A stretch of 64,000 nucleotides of DNA from positions 401,501-465,500 of the forward strand of contig JADJET010000001.1 of the NCBI GenBank assembly GCA_016708925.1, read 5' to 3'. Source of the stretch: Gammaproteobacteria bacterium (GTDB lineage Bacteria; Pseudomonadota; Gammaproteobacteria; Pseudomonadales; Porticoccaceae). The translations under genes and the position numbers were made by a program. This document shows positions 41,218 through 50,345 of the stretch, piece after piece. Numbering within the stretch: the first letter of the stretch is position 1; each line of letters begins with the position of its first letter. The notes under the pieces were generated by a model. That model was not told the origin of the DNA. It did not search any database and saw nothing but the letters and a program-made list of their open reading frames with translations.

Positions 41218-41385
41218 ACTTCCAGATCGACCGGCCGGGGTTCCGGCTCTATATCCCGCTCGGCACCATGCTGCTGATCAGCGCGGTGCTCTCGCTGCTG
41301 GCCTCGATCTTCCGCAAGTGAGGCGCAGCGTCCTGCCGGATGCGCCGCGATGCGGCTTATCCGGCCTACGGGAGCACGCGTCCAC
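41218..41385 (+). repeat. Partial duplication of DUF2905 gene end and downstream REP region
   Basis: Repeats 40927-41093 with few changes, covering the last 34 codons of the DUF2905 gene, its stop and the following REP-like palindrome. It has no start of its own, so it is a gene fragment. The rest of 41031-41451 is repeats only. Confidence 0.85.
41335..41365 (+). repeat. REP-like palindrome, second copy
   Basis: Same unit as 41043-41073, part of the duplicated segment. Confidence 0.75.
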
Positions 41386-41394
41386 GGAGCATAG

Positions 41395-41419
41395 GGCGGG
41401 TAAGCGCAGCGCACCCGCC
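41395..41419 (+). repeat. Palindromic repeat unit, arm variant GGCGGGT/ACCCGCC
   Basis: Same centre AAGCGCAGCGC as 15998-16022 and 41151-41175, with paired changes in the arms. It lies just downstream of hisA. Confidence 0.8.
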
Positions 41420-41451
41420 ATCCCGGGCCGAGGGATGGCGGGTGACGCCAA

Positions 41452-42180
41452 TCAGCCGTCGCAGATCGCCTGGGCGGCGGCGAGATCCAGCGTCCCTTCA
41501 TAGATCGCACGGCCGGTGATGGCGCCCAGGATGCCCTGCCCGGCCACCGCCTTGAGCGCGCGGATGTCGTCGAGCCCGGTCACTCCGCCCGAAGCGATCA
41601 CGGGAATGCCGCCCGCCTGCGCCAGCGCCACCGTGGCAGCGACATTGACGCCCTGCATCATGCCGTCGCGCTCGATGTCGGTGTAGACGATGGCGCTGAC
41701 CCCGTCCGCCGCAAACCGGCGCGCGAGATCCACCGCTTTTACCTCGCTCACCTCGGCCCAGCCGTCGGTGGCCACCAGACCGGCGCTGGCATCGATGCCG
41801 ACGATGATGCGGCCGGGAAATTCCCGACACACCCGCGTGACGAAATCCGGTTCCCTGACCGCCTGGGTGCCGATGATGACGTAACGCACCCCGGCGCCCA
41901 GGTAAGCCTCGATGGTGTCCGCGCTACGGATGCCGCCGCCGATCTGGATCGGCAGCTCGGGATGGGCGCGGGCGATGGCGCGCACCGCGTCGCCGTTCAC
42001 CGGCTTTCCGGCAAAGGCGCCGTTGAGATCGACCAGATGCAGCCGGCGCGCGCCCTGGGCGACCCAGTGCGCGGCCATGGCGACCGGATCGTCGGAAAAC
42101 ACGGTGGCGTCGTCCATGCGGCCCTGGCGCAGGCGCACGCACTGGCCGTCCTTCAAATCGATGGCGGGAATGATGAGCAC
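41452..42180 (-). CDS. hisA: ProFAR isomerase HisA
   Basis: 242-residue TIM barrel enzyme for the fourth step of histidine synthesis. Family motifs are LIIPAIDLKDGQCVRL, LHLVDLNGAFAG, QIGGGIRS, VIIGTQAV, IVYTDIERDGMMQGVN and VIASGGV. The start is the GTG at 42180, since the conserved IPAIDLKDG should begin almost at the N-terminus. 8 bp after hisH. The order hisB-hisH-hisA normally continues with hisF, but here only repeats follow. Confidence 0.95.
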   Translation of the reverse strand: MLIIPAIDLKDGQCVRLRQGRMDDATVFSDDPVAMAAHWVAQGARRLHLVDLNGAFAGKPVNGDAVRAIARAHPELPIQIGGGIRSADTIEAYLGAGVRYVIIGTQAVREPDFVTRVCREFPGRIIVGIDASAGLVATDGWAEVSEVKAVDLARRFAADGVSAIVYTDIERDGMMQGVNVAATVALAQAGGIPVIASGGVTGLDDIRALKAVAGQGILGAITGRAIYEGTLDLAAAQAICDG

Positions 42181-42188
42181 GGAAATCC

Positions 42189-42842
42189 TCAGTCGCCGCC
42201 TTTCCAGGCGGCAAAGTTGGCCAGCAGGCGCAGGCCGTCGGTGTGGCTTTTCTCGGGATGGAATTGCACCGCGAACAGATTGCCCTGGTGCAGGGCTGCG
42301 GCGAAGGTAACGCCGTAGTCGCAAGTGCCCGCGATCAGATCGGCGTCGGTTTCCACGCAATAACTGTGCACGAAATAAAAGCGCGCGTCCTGGGCGATGC
42401 CGTGCCAGAGCGGGTGAGCGACGGTCTGGTGCACGACATTCCAGCCCATGTGCGGGACCTTGAGCCGTTCGCCGTCGGTATCGATCAAGGGCGCGCCGAA
42501 AAACCGCACGCGGCCCGGCAGCAGGCCGAGGCAGTCCACGCCGCCGCTCTCCTCGCTGTGGGCCATCAATGCCTGCATGCCGACGCAGATGGCGAGCACA
42601 GGCTTCTGGGCGATGGCGGCGACCAGCGCAGAGGCAAAGCCCGCGGCGCGAAACTCGCGCATGCAGTCGCCGATGGCGCCGACGCCGGGGAACACCACGC
42701 GGTCGGCGCGCTCCAGTTCCCGGGGTTCGGTGGTGATAACTACACGCGCTCCGGGCGCCACATGCTCCAGCGCCTTGGCGACCGAGTGCAGGTTGCCCAT
42801 GCCGTAGTCGATGACGGCGATGCGATCACGAAATTCCGTCAT
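42189..42842 (-). CDS. hisH: Imidazole glycerol phosphate synthase, glutaminase subunit HisH
   Basis: 217-residue class I glutamine amidotransferase. Catalytic Cys in AICVGMQALMAHSEE, His and Glu in FAVQFHPEKS, and the N-terminal VIDYGMGNLHSVAKAL. It supplies ammonia to HisF, whose gene is not found next to it. 23 bp after hisB, 8 bp before hisA, so one operon. Confidence 0.95.
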   Translation of the reverse strand: MTEFRDRIAVIDYGMGNLHSVAKALEHVAPGARVVITTEPRELERADRVVFPGVGAIGDCMREFRAAGFASALVAAIAQKPVLAICVGMQALMAHSEESGGVDCLGLLPGRVRFFGAPLIDTDGERLKVPHMGWNVVHQTVAHPLWHGIAQDARFYFVHSYCVETDADLIAGTCDYGVTFAAALHQGNLFAVQFHPEKSHTDGLRLLANFAAWKGGD

Positions 42843-42865
42843 GGTTGGATCCGTTCAGGGTCGGG

Positions 42866-43459
42866 TTACAGGCTGCCCTTGGTGGACGGCGTGATGTCCG
42901 CCGCGCGCGCATCGGGTGCCACGGCCGCGCGCAGCGCGCGACCAAACGCCTTGAAAATGGTTTCCACCTGATGGTGGGCGTTCTCGCCGCGCAGATTATC
43001 GATGTGCAATGTTGCACCTGCGTGATTGACGAAACCCTGAAAAAACTCGAACACCAGATCCACATCGAAATCGCCGACGCGCGCACGGGTGAACGTCACG
43101 TCGCGCACCAAACCCGGACGCCCGGAAAAATCGATCACCACACGCGACAGCGCCTCGTCGAGGGGCACATAGGCGTGGCCGTAGCGGCCGATGCCCTTTT
43201 TGTCGCCCAGCGCCTGCTTGATCGCCTGACCCAAGGTGATGCCGATGTCTTCTACGGTGTGATGGGCGTCGATATGGAGATCGCCCTCGGCCTTGACGGA
43301 CAGGTCGATCAGCCCATGGCGCGCGATCTGATCCAGCATGTGTTCGAGAAACGGCACGCCGGTGGCGAATTCGCCGCGCCCGGAGCCATCGAGATCGACG
43401 CTCACGGTGATGCGGGTTTCCAGGGTGTCGCGGCTGACAGTGGCGCGGCGCGGTGCCAT
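42866..43459 (-). CDS. hisB: Imidazoleglycerol-phosphate dehydratase HisB
   Basis: 197-residue monofunctional enzyme, without the phosphatase domain of E. coli HisB. Metal-binding His motifs are FLEHMLDQIARHG, DAHHTVEDIGITLGQA and the C-terminal ENAHHQVETIFKAFGRAL. It is the first gene of the visible his operon, divergent from the AsmA-like gene with 115 bp between them. Confidence 0.95.
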   Translation of the reverse strand: MAPRRATVSRDTLETRITVSVDLDGSGRGEFATGVPFLEHMLDQIARHGLIDLSVKAEGDLHIDAHHTVEDIGITLGQAIKQALGDKKGIGRYGHAYVPLDEALSRVVIDFSGRPGLVRDVTFTRARVGDFDVDLVFEFFQGFVNHAGATLHIDNLRGENAHHQVETIFKAFGRALRAAVAPDARAADITPSTKGSL

Positions 43460-43574
43460 GCTGCTCTCCAGGTGTGGGCGGGCGCGCAGCCGGGGGCGGA
43501 AGGCGCGCCATTATACTGGCGGCCGCAGACCCGGGCCAGCGCGGTCCGGGCACAGGGAATCTCGGGAGAATGCC

Positions 43575-45659
43575 GTGCGAAAACCGTTCCGTATCGCCAT
43601 CGGGCTACTGCTGGTGCTGGTATTGCTCGTCGCTGGTGGCGCTGCCTATGTGCTGCTGGTGCTCGATCCCAACGCCCTCAAACCGCGCATCGTCGATCTG
43701 GCCGGCAAGCAGGGTATCGGCCTGGAAATCCAGGGCGATCTGGCGTGGCAACTGTTCCCGAGCCCCGGAGTCCGGATCGGCCGCACCCGGGTGCGCGCCA
43801 CCGACCACCGTATTCCGGAGCTGAGTTTCGAACGCGCCGCGCTCAGTCTCGACTGGCGCGGCCTGCTGCACGGCACCCCCAAGATCAGCGCGCTGAGCGT
43901 GCAGGGCGCGGACATCAAGATTGCCACCGCCACCCAGGCTGTGGTCGCGGCTGCCGCTCCGCTTGCGGCAGCCGCAGTCTCGAGCGACACAACTCCCGCC
44001 ACGACCGACGCCGGCAAAGCGCCCACCACCATCGCCATAAGCGCGGTGGACATCACCCAAAGTCGCGTCACTCTCACTGGCGCCGGTGCGCCACGGGTGC
44101 TCGATAACCTTGATTTCAGCAGCCGCGACATGGTTCTCGACGGCAAACCCTTTCCGGTGCGGATCGCCTTCGACTACACGGATTCAGCGTTGCCGATGCC
44201 CCTGGGCATCGCGGTCGAAGCAGATCTCGGGGTGGATCAGACCGCTCGCATGGTCGCGACCGACAATGTCCATCTGCACGTCACACCGGTGGGGCGCGCG
44301 GTCATCGACGCGTATTTTGCGTTGCGTTTCGAGCAGATCCGGGATCGACTGGCGATCAGCGCCTTGCGAATATCGAGCGGCGCGCTGGCGGCGGAGGGCG
44401 ATCTGACCGTATCAGAGTTGAGCACCCTGCCCGCAGTGCGCGGCCAGCTCCGCGTGCCGCCCGCGGACCCGCGACCGCTGCTCGCCGAGTGGGGAGTCCC
44501 GCTGCCACAGTTCAGCGCTCCGGATGCGCTGGCCAGGGTCGGTCTCGACACCCGCTTCGCCGCAACCGCTGAAAACCTGGTGCTGGATGAACTGAAACTG
44601 GCCATCGACACCACCGAAATTCAGGGCGCGATCGAAGCCCGCCTTGCAGCGCCCCGCCAGCTCAAGGCGGCGCTGCACGGCACCCGGCTCGATCTCGATC
44701 GCTACCGGACGACCGCCAAAGACGGTCCTCAAACCGCAGACGCGGCGCTGCTCGCGCCCCTGGCCGGACCCATCGCCTTCCTCCAGGGCGGAAATGGCAC
44801 GCTCGATCTCGACTGGGATGAGCTGACCGTCGACAAGCTGCGCCTCGAAGCGCTGCGCCTGCGGGTCGCTTTCGCGGGCGACGATGTCCAGATCCACGAT
44901 CTCTCCACCCGCACCCTGGGCGGTACCGCCGCGGCCAGCGCGCAATTGCACGGGGTCACCGGCCAGACACCAGCGGCAACCTTCAAACAGCGACTGACCG
45001 GGATTTCCCTGGCCCAGGTGCGCCAGACCCTCGCGCCCAAGCTCGATCTCACCGGCACGCTCGATCTGTCGCTGCAGGGGAGTGCGCGCGGCGGAACCAG
45101 CGCGGAACTCGATCGGACGCTGGATGCGCGCGGCAGCTTCGGGATCAGCGCGCCGCATCTGGATGGAGTCAACATTGAGCGCGCCTTCTGTGACCTCGCG
45201 GCCCTGGTGGACAAGGCCGACCAGCGCAAGGATTGGCCCAAGGGCACCGCGTTCAAGGATATCGCGGGAGAATTCCACCTCGCGGGTCCGCGCCTGGTGC
45301 TGGAACGGATGACCACGGGCGTAGGCAATCTCGCTCTGCGCGGCGAAGGCACCATCGACCGCGGCGCGCAGCATTACGACATCCTCGCCACCGCCCGCCT
45401 CGGCGGCGAGCGCACCAGCCCGGACGGCTGCCTGGTCAGCAGCGCACACCTGCGCGAGCGCGACATCCCGCTGCATTGCCAGGGCAGTTTCGGCAAGGAT
45501 GCGGCGACCCAGTGCGCACCCGACAAGGAACTGGTCGCGCAACTGGTACAGGATCGTGTGCTGCAAGAGCTGCGCGACAAGCACGGCGATTCGAAAAAAG
45601 GCAAGGCCGTGGAAGGCCTGTTGCGGGGTCTGCTCGGCGACAAGAAAGACCGCAACTGA
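43575..45659 (+). CDS. AsmA family protein
   Basis: 694 residues. It has an N-terminal membrane helix (IAIGLLLVLVLLVAGGAAYVLLV) and a long periplasmic part with the AsmA beta-repeat pattern, including IVDLAGKQGIGLEIQGDLAWQLFPSPG near the start and TGTLDLSLQGSARGGTS and ALRGEGTIDRG near the end. AsmA-like proteins span the periplasm and help keep the outer-membrane lipid balance. The GTG at 43575 follows GGGAGA; in-frame readings upstream overlap hisB. It lies 11 bp before mutY. Confidence 0.87.
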   Translation: MRKPFRIAIGLLLVLVLLVAGGAAYVLLVLDPNALKPRIVDLAGKQGIGLEIQGDLAWQLFPSPGVRIGRTRVRATDHRIPELSFERAALSLDWRGLLHGTPKISALSVQGADIKIATATQAVVAAAAPLAAAAVSSDTTPATTDAGKAPTTIAISAVDITQSRVTLTGAGAPRVLDNLDFSSRDMVLDGKPFPVRIAFDYTDSALPMPLGIAVEADLGVDQTARMVATDNVHLHVTPVGRAVIDAYFALRFEQIRDRLAISALRISSGALAAEGDLTVSELSTLPAVRGQLRVPPADPRPLLAEWGVPLPQFSAPDALARVGLDTRFAATAENLVLDELKLAIDTTEIQGAIEARLAAPRQLKAALHGTRLDLDRYRTTAKDGPQTADAALLAPLAGPIAFLQGGNGTLDLDWDELTVDKLRLEALRLRVAFAGDDVQIHDLSTRTLGGTAAASAQLHGVTGQTPAATFKQRLTGISLAQVRQTLAPKLDLTGTLDLSLQGSARGGTSAELDRTLDARGSFGISAPHLDGVNIERAFCDLAALVDKADQRKDWPKGTAFKDIAGEFHLAGPRLVLERMTTGVGNLALRGEGTIDRGAQHYDILATARLGGERTSPDGCLVSSAHLRERDIPLHCQGSFGKDAATQCAPDKELVAQLVQDRVLQELRDKHGDSKKGKAVEGLLRGLLGDKKDRN

Positions 45660-45670
45660 GCGCCGCGCGC

Positions 45671-46783
45671 ATGGCGGAGAGAACCCGGCGCAAGCGCACC
45701 GCAACGGCAGCGGATTTCAGCGCGCGCCTGCTCGCCTGGTTCGACCGTCACGGCCGCCACGACCTGCCCTGGCAACGCGAACGCTCGCCCTATCGCGTGT
45801 GGCTGTCGGAAATCATGTTGCAGCAAACCCAGGTCGGCACTGTCATCCCCTACTTCGAGCGCTTTGTCGCGGCCTTTCCCGATGTCGCCGCGCTCGCGGC
45901 CGCCCCCATCGACAGCGTGCTGCACCACTGGACCGGCTTGGGCTACTACGCCCGCGCCCGCAATCTGCATCGCACGGCGCGTCTGCTGACAGCACAATAC
46001 GGCGGCCAATTTCCCGCCGCGCTCGATGAACTCACCGCCCTGCCCGGCATCGGTCGCTCCACCGCCGGCGCCATCGCCGCCATCGCCTTCGGCCGGCGTG
46101 CCGCGATTCTCGATGGCAACGTCAAGCGCGTGCTGGCCCGCCACGGCGCCATCGCGGGCTGGCCCGGGCAAACCGATATTTCCCGCGCCCTGTGGGAAAT
46201 CGCCGAGCGCTTTACCCCGACCGAGCGGGTGGCGGACTACACGCAGGCGATCATGGATCTGGGCGCCACGCTCTGCACGCGCACGCGCCCCACCTGCGAC
46301 CGCTGTCCGGTCCGGGCGGACTGCCGGGCGCACGCCACAGGCGTTCCGGAGCAATACCCCGGGCGCAAGCCCAAAGCCGCGACGCCGATCCGCGCCATCC
46401 TGTTCCTGATCCTGCGCAATCCGGCCGGCGCAGTGCTGCTCGAACAGCGCCCGCCGACCGGCATCTGGGGCGGCCTCTGGAGCTTCCCCGAATGTCCGCC
46501 GGAAGCCGACATCGCCAGCCGGTGCGACGCCCTCGGCTACCGGGCGCTCGGCTGGCAGGCCGGGACAGCGCGGCGCCATGTATTCAGCCACTACCGGCTC
46601 GACTACACCCCGGTGGAGGTTACCGTGGTGCCAGGTTTCGCGGTCGCCGATGGCGATACCCGACGCTGGGTACTACCCGCCTCACCCGACGCCCTCGGCC
46701 TGCCGGCACCGGTAAAAGCACTGCTGGCGGAACTGGGCGACGCGCCCGTCGCCCCGGCCAAAACCGTGCCTCGCCAACCGTAA
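45671..46783 (+). CDS. mutY: A/G-specific adenine glycosylase MutY
   Basis: 370 residues. Helix-hairpin-helix LPGIGRSTAGAIAAIAFG, catalytic Glu47 in WLSEIMLQQTQV, and the iron-sulfur motif C-x6-C-x2-C-x5-C near residue 210 (CTRTRPTCDRCPVRADC). The C-terminal NUDIX-like domain that recognises 8-oxoG is present (GIWGGLWSFPE, HVFSHYRL). It removes adenine paired with 8-oxoG. yggX follows 81 bp downstream, a well-conserved pairing. Confidence 0.96.
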   Translation: MAERTRRKRTATAADFSARLLAWFDRHGRHDLPWQRERSPYRVWLSEIMLQQTQVGTVIPYFERFVAAFPDVAALAAAPIDSVLHHWTGLGYYARARNLHRTARLLTAQYGGQFPAALDELTALPGIGRSTAGAIAAIAFGRRAAILDGNVKRVLARHGAIAGWPGQTDISRALWEIAERFTPTERVADYTQAIMDLGATLCTRTRPTCDRCPVRADCRAHATGVPEQYPGRKPKAATPIRAILFLILRNPAGAVLLEQRPPTGIWGGLWSFPECPPEADIASRCDALGYRALGWQAGTARRHVFSHYRLDYTPVEVTVVPGFAVADGDTRRWVLPASPDALGLPAPVKALLAELGDAPVAPAKTVPRQP

Positions 46784-46864
46784 ATTCCGAGCGAACGATC
46801 AGTTCCACAGGCGTTAAACTGGCAACCGGGATTTTGTCCGTACCCTTGCCGGAGTTCGCCCTTC

Positions 46865-47137
46865 ATGAGCCGTACCGTCTTTTGCCGCAAGTACCGCGAG
46901 GACCTGCCAGGACTCGAACAACCGCCATTTCCCGGCCCCAAGGGTCAGGAAATTTTCGACACCGTCTCGCAGCGCGCCTGGGACGCATGGCTCGCGCACC
47001 AGACCATGCTGATCAACGAAAAGCGCCTGAATTTGATGGACCTCACCGCACGCACTTACCTCAACGAACAGCGCGACAAATTCTTCGCCGGCGCGGAACA
47101 CGACAGCGCCGAGGGCTATGTGCCACCTTCCCGTTAG
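46865..47137 (+). CDS. yggX: YggX family Fe(II)-trafficking protein
   Basis: 90 residues, normal size. It begins with SRTVFCRKYREDLPGLEQPPFPGPKG, with the conserved Cys7, and has LINEKRLNLMDLTARTYL near the end. It protects iron-sulfur proteins such as MutY under oxidative stress. Placed between mutY and tRNA-Phe. Confidence 0.95.
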   Translation: MSRTVFCRKYREDLPGLEQPPFPGPKGQEIFDTVSQRAWDAWLAHQTMLINEKRLNLMDLTARTYLNEQRDKFFAGAEHDSAEGYVPPSR

Positions 47138-47190
47138 CCAGCGTTGACGCCCCTGGCGGGAACGGCTTTAATACGCGCCTTCGCACGCCT

Positions 47191-47266
47191 GCCCAGGTAG
47201 CTCAGTCGGTAGAGCAGAGGATTGAAAATCCTCGTGTCGGTGGTTCGATTCCGCCCCTGGGCACCA
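47191..47266 (+). tRNA. tRNA-Phe (GAA)
   Basis: 76-nt cloverleaf with acceptor stem GCCCAGG/CCTGGGC, D-loop AGTCGGTAGA, anticodon loop TTGAAAA (anticodon GAA), T-loop TTCGATT and an encoded CCA end. Followed by damaged sequence. Confidence 0.97.
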
Positions 47267-47394
47267 ATAAAAACAGTGTATTACCCCGGAACTCTCGCCC
47301 GCCGGTTTTTCCCGTTTTTCAGACTCAAGGCCACAGTAAGCGCAATTTCCGCGTCGGAATCCCACGCCGCGATGCGCGCGCCCGCGCTCACCTG

Positions 47395-47895
47395 CCGTAT
47401 CGAGCACCGGGTGGACCTGGAAACCGACTACGAAACACGGCTTGCCGCCGCATCCGACCGCGAGCCGGCCTATGAGGCCGATCCCGAGGACGGGCTGGTG
47501 ATCATCTACACCAGCGGCACCACCGGCCTGCCCAAGGGCGTGCGCTACGTGGGCGCGATGGCGGACCTGGTGCCACCGCACCAACTCGTCGAGCTGACGC
47601 AACTGCTGCACGCCCCTTATGTGAATACCTTTGGTTCCACCGAAACCGGCCTGCCGCCAGCCACCGGCGCCACCATCGCCATGGGCGAAGTGCCCACCGA
47701 TCTTGCCAAACGGATATCGGGGCTGTGTCGGGTGAAGTTGGTGGACGCGGACGACAACGAAGTGCCGGTGGGCGGGGGGGGGGGAGGGGCGGGGGGGGGG
47801 GGGGGCCAAGCAACCGAAAGCAATCTGCTTCGTGCCCTTCGAGAAATTTCCGCGCAGCACCGCCGGGAAAGTGCAGCGGCATCTGATGGAAGACT
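47395..47895 (+). pseudogene. Fragments of an acyl-CoA synthetase (AMP-binding), internally deleted
   Basis: The first part encodes LVIIYTSGTTGLPKGV, the ATP-binding A3 motif, then jumps after only about 30 residues to NTFGSTETG, the A5 motif that should be about 150 residues later. It goes on to VKLVDADDNEVPVG and then enters a poly-G run (47770-47805). After the run, in another frame, come CFVPFEKFPRSTAGKVQRHLM, the C-terminal part with the catalytic Lys motif. Two internal gaps with poly-G in between suggest an assembly artefact rather than a natural deletion. Confidence 0.65.
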
Positions 47896-48690
47896 GGCCG
47901 GTGGCGGGCGCACCGGCGAAGGCGAGGAACGCGGCGCCGAAATCCGCGAACTGACCGAGGCCGTGAAACAGGCCGGCATGCCGGAGGAAGCCAACACCCA
48001 GGCGCTGCGCGAGATCAAGCGCCTGGAGCGGATGCCCGAGGCGGCGGCGGAATACTCCATGGTACGCACCTGGGTGGCTGACCGAGCTGCCTGGCCGAAA
48101 GATCCGACATCGATTGAAGAGCAGGTGCTCGAGGATCATTACGGCCTCGACGATCAGCGGGTCTGGCGGCACACTCACCCACCGGCAGCCCGTCTCGTGG
48201 GGCCGGGTCGGGGGGGGGGGGGGGCGCTCGGGGGGCCGGGCTGGCGGCCATCGGCGCCTGTGTCGGCGCCCCCCCGGCAACATCATCCGGCATCGGCCGG
48301 CACCCGCAATCCGGTTTCAGCCAATGGACAAGCGAGCGCGAGCTCACGGTGATCCCGCCTGGCCTCGGGTGCGGCCGGAACAGAACGCCACCTTTCGCGC
48401 CCGTTCGCTCCCCTCCCCATGCCGGCACACGCGCGAGGAAAATCGATGCGCGGGGGGGGGGGGCGGGGCGGTGGCGCCCTGGGGGGGGTGGCGGTGGGGC
48501 GGGGGGAGGGCCGCCGCACTCCCTAGACGCGCCGCGAGCCACTGGCGCCAATCTGTCGAAACCAGCACTCCGCCGCGGCACCCGGCGGCCCTTCTGTGCT
48601 CCAACTGGCCCGAGGTCGCCATGACCGGCGAAATCACCCTCGGGCCGGGGGGCGCGCGGGCGGGGGCCGGAAACCGCCGCGTTGGGGGGG
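47770..48690. other. Poly-G-rich low-quality sequence
   Basis: Runs of up to about 15 G occur at 47770-47805, 48210-48240, 48452-48510 and 48640-48690, mixed with stray bases. They interrupt coding fragments on the plus strand, always with G, and nothing like them occurs elsewhere in the window. This looks like base-calling or assembly error. No gene call across this part is safe. Confidence 0.8.
47916..48160 (+). pseudogene. Lon protease fragment (end of N-terminal domain)
   Basis: The segment AEIRELTEAVKQAGMPEEAN, then LREIKRLERMPEAAAEYSMVRTW and LEDHYGLD, is recognisable as the region before the AAA+ domain of Lon. It is joined in the same frame directly to acyl-CoA ligase sequence, without the N-terminal half of Lon. 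After HYGLD the AAA+ core is missing. Together with the C-terminal Lon fragment at 48610-48862, it suggests that an intact lon gene exists here in the real genome. Confidence 0.6.
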
Positions 48691-48862
48691 ACAGACCGTG
48701 CTGCTGCCCGCGCGCAACCAGAAGGACGCGGAAGAGATTCCCGAAAGCGCGCGGCGCCAGCTCGATCTGCACTGGATCGCGCGCGTCGACGAGGCGGAGG
48801 CGCTGGCGTTGACACCGCTGGCAAACCAGGCGCCGGAGACAGACGTGGCCAGTGACGCGTAG
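48610..48862 (+). pseudogene. Lon protease fragment (C-terminal proteolytic end)
   Basis: EVAMTGEITL, the part of Lon just after the catalytic Ser region, is followed by G-runs and then, in a neighbouring frame, TVLLPARNQKDAEEIPESAR and HWIARVDEAEALAL, the natural end of Lon. The piece between it and the fragment at 47916-48160, about 400 residues in normal Lon, is mostly missing. Confidence 0.6.
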
Positions 48863-49106
48863 CGGCGCCTGACCCGCCACCTGCCGAGCCGCAATCCCCG
48901 CGACCGCTCCCGCCAGACGCAGCGTAGCGCCGACGGAAGGCATCCCGGTTTTGCGAACAGGGGATCCATGTGTCCACGCCTTCCCCTATAAGCCGGTGCG
49001 AGGTCACGAGGGCGTCGCGGGCGGAGCGTCTTTATCTCCGTATAATCATTTCTTGAGAATGTATCTCGAATCGGTATCAACGCGACATGAGCGGTCGAAG
49101 TCGAAG

Positions 49107-50345
49107 ATGAGGACGTACCTCGTCGGCGGCGCCATTCGTGATCGGCTCCTGGGCCTGCCGGTACGGGAGCGCGACTGGGTGGTGGTGGGTGCCACGCCCG
49201 ACACCATGCGGGTCAAAGGATTTCGTCCGGTAGGTCGGGATTTTCCGGTGTTCCTGCACCCCGACACGGGCGAGGAATACGCCCTCGCCCGTACCGAGCG
49301 CAAGACGGCACCCGGGCACACCGGCTTCGTGTTTCATGCCGAGCCCGGCGTGACTCTGGAACAGGATCTGCAACGCCGCGACCTCACCATCAATGCCATC
49401 GCGGAGAGCGCCGAAGGCCTGCTGATCGACCCCTGCGGCGGTCTGCGCGATCTGCAAGATCGGGTGCTGCGCCATGTCTCCGACGCTTTCGTCGAAGACC
49501 CGCTGCGCGTGTTGCGGGTGGCGCGGTTTGCCGCCTGGCTGCATCCCTTCGGTTTTCAGGTCGCGCCGGAGACACTGGCCCTGATGACAACCATCGCCGC
49601 CAGCGGCGAACTCGAACAACTCTCCGCAGAGCGCATCTGGCGCGAAACGCAGCGCGCGCTCGCCAGCCCGTCGCCGCGCACCTATATCGAGGTGTTGCAC
49701 GCCTGTGGCGCGCTCGCCGTGCTGCTCCCGGAAGTGGCGGCGCTGTTCGGCGTGCCGCAGCGCGCGGACTACCACCCGGAAATCGATACCGGCCTCCATG
49801 TGCTGATGGCGCTGGATCGCGCCGCGGAAATGGGCGCCGATCCGGCAGTGAGCTTTGCGGTGCTGATGCACGACCTCGGCAAAGCGGTGACGCCCGCCGA
49901 CGTGCTGCCGCGCCATATCGGTCACGAAGCCACTGGCGTGCCGCTGGTACATGGCGTCTGCGACCGGCTGCGGGTTCCCAATCCGTATCGGCGCCTGGCG
50001 GTGGCGGTGACCCGCTTCCATCTTCAGTGCCACAAGATTCGCGAGCTGCGTCCACTCACGGTGCTGAAAATGCTTCAGGAACTGGACATCTATCGCCGCA
50101 TCGAGACGCTCGAGCCCTTTCTCATGGCCTGCGAAGCCGACGCGCGCGGTCGCGGCGGCGGCCTGCATATGCAGCCTTACAAGTCGGCAGCCTGGCTGCG
50201 CGGACTGGTGCCCCGGGTGCTGGCGGTGCGCGCCGCACCCCATGTGGCGGCGGGTCTGACGGGCACCGCGCTCGCCGACGCCCTGAACCGGGATCGCCAG
50301 GCCGCCATCGCAGCCTACCGGTGGGAAACCGCCCATGCCGGCTGA
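49107..50345 (+). CDS. cca: CCA-adding tRNA nucleotidyltransferase
   Basis: 412 residues. The N-terminal MRTYLVGGAIRDRLLGLPVRERDWVVVGA holds the nucleotidyltransferase GG and DxD motifs, followed by RRDLTINAIA and EDPLRVLRVARFAA. The C-terminal HD domain has SFAVLMHDLGKAVTP and GHEATGVPLV. The start at 49107 was chosen because the conserved MRTYLVGGAIRD is the usual N-terminus; upstream ATGs (49059, 49086) add non-conserved residues. The gap 48863-49106 has no gene. Confidence 0.95.
   Translation: MRTYLVGGAIRDRLLGLPVRERDWVVVGATPDTMRVKGFRPVGRDFPVFLHPDTGEEYALARTERKTAPGHTGFVFHAEPGVTLEQDLQRRDLTINAIAESAEGLLIDPCGGLRDLQDRVLRHVSDAFVEDPLRVLRVARFAAWLHPFGFQVAPETLALMTTIAASGELEQLSAERIWRETQRALASPSPRTYIEVLHACGALAVLLPEVAALFGVPQRADYHPEIDTGLHVLMALDRAAEMGADPAVSFAVLMHDLGKAVTPADVLPRHIGHEATGVPLVHGVCDRLRVPNPYRRLAVAVTRFHLQCHKIRELRPLTVLKMLQELDIYRRIETLEPFLMACEADARGRGGGLHMQPYKSAAWLRGLVPRVLAVRAAPHVAAGLTGTALADALNRDRQAAIAAYRWETAHAG

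Noticed and set aside
48015..49007. Minus-strand frame of 330 codons in the poly-G region
   Set aside because: Pro-rich product generated by reading G-runs as C-runs; the plus strand holds recognisable Lon and ligase fragments.
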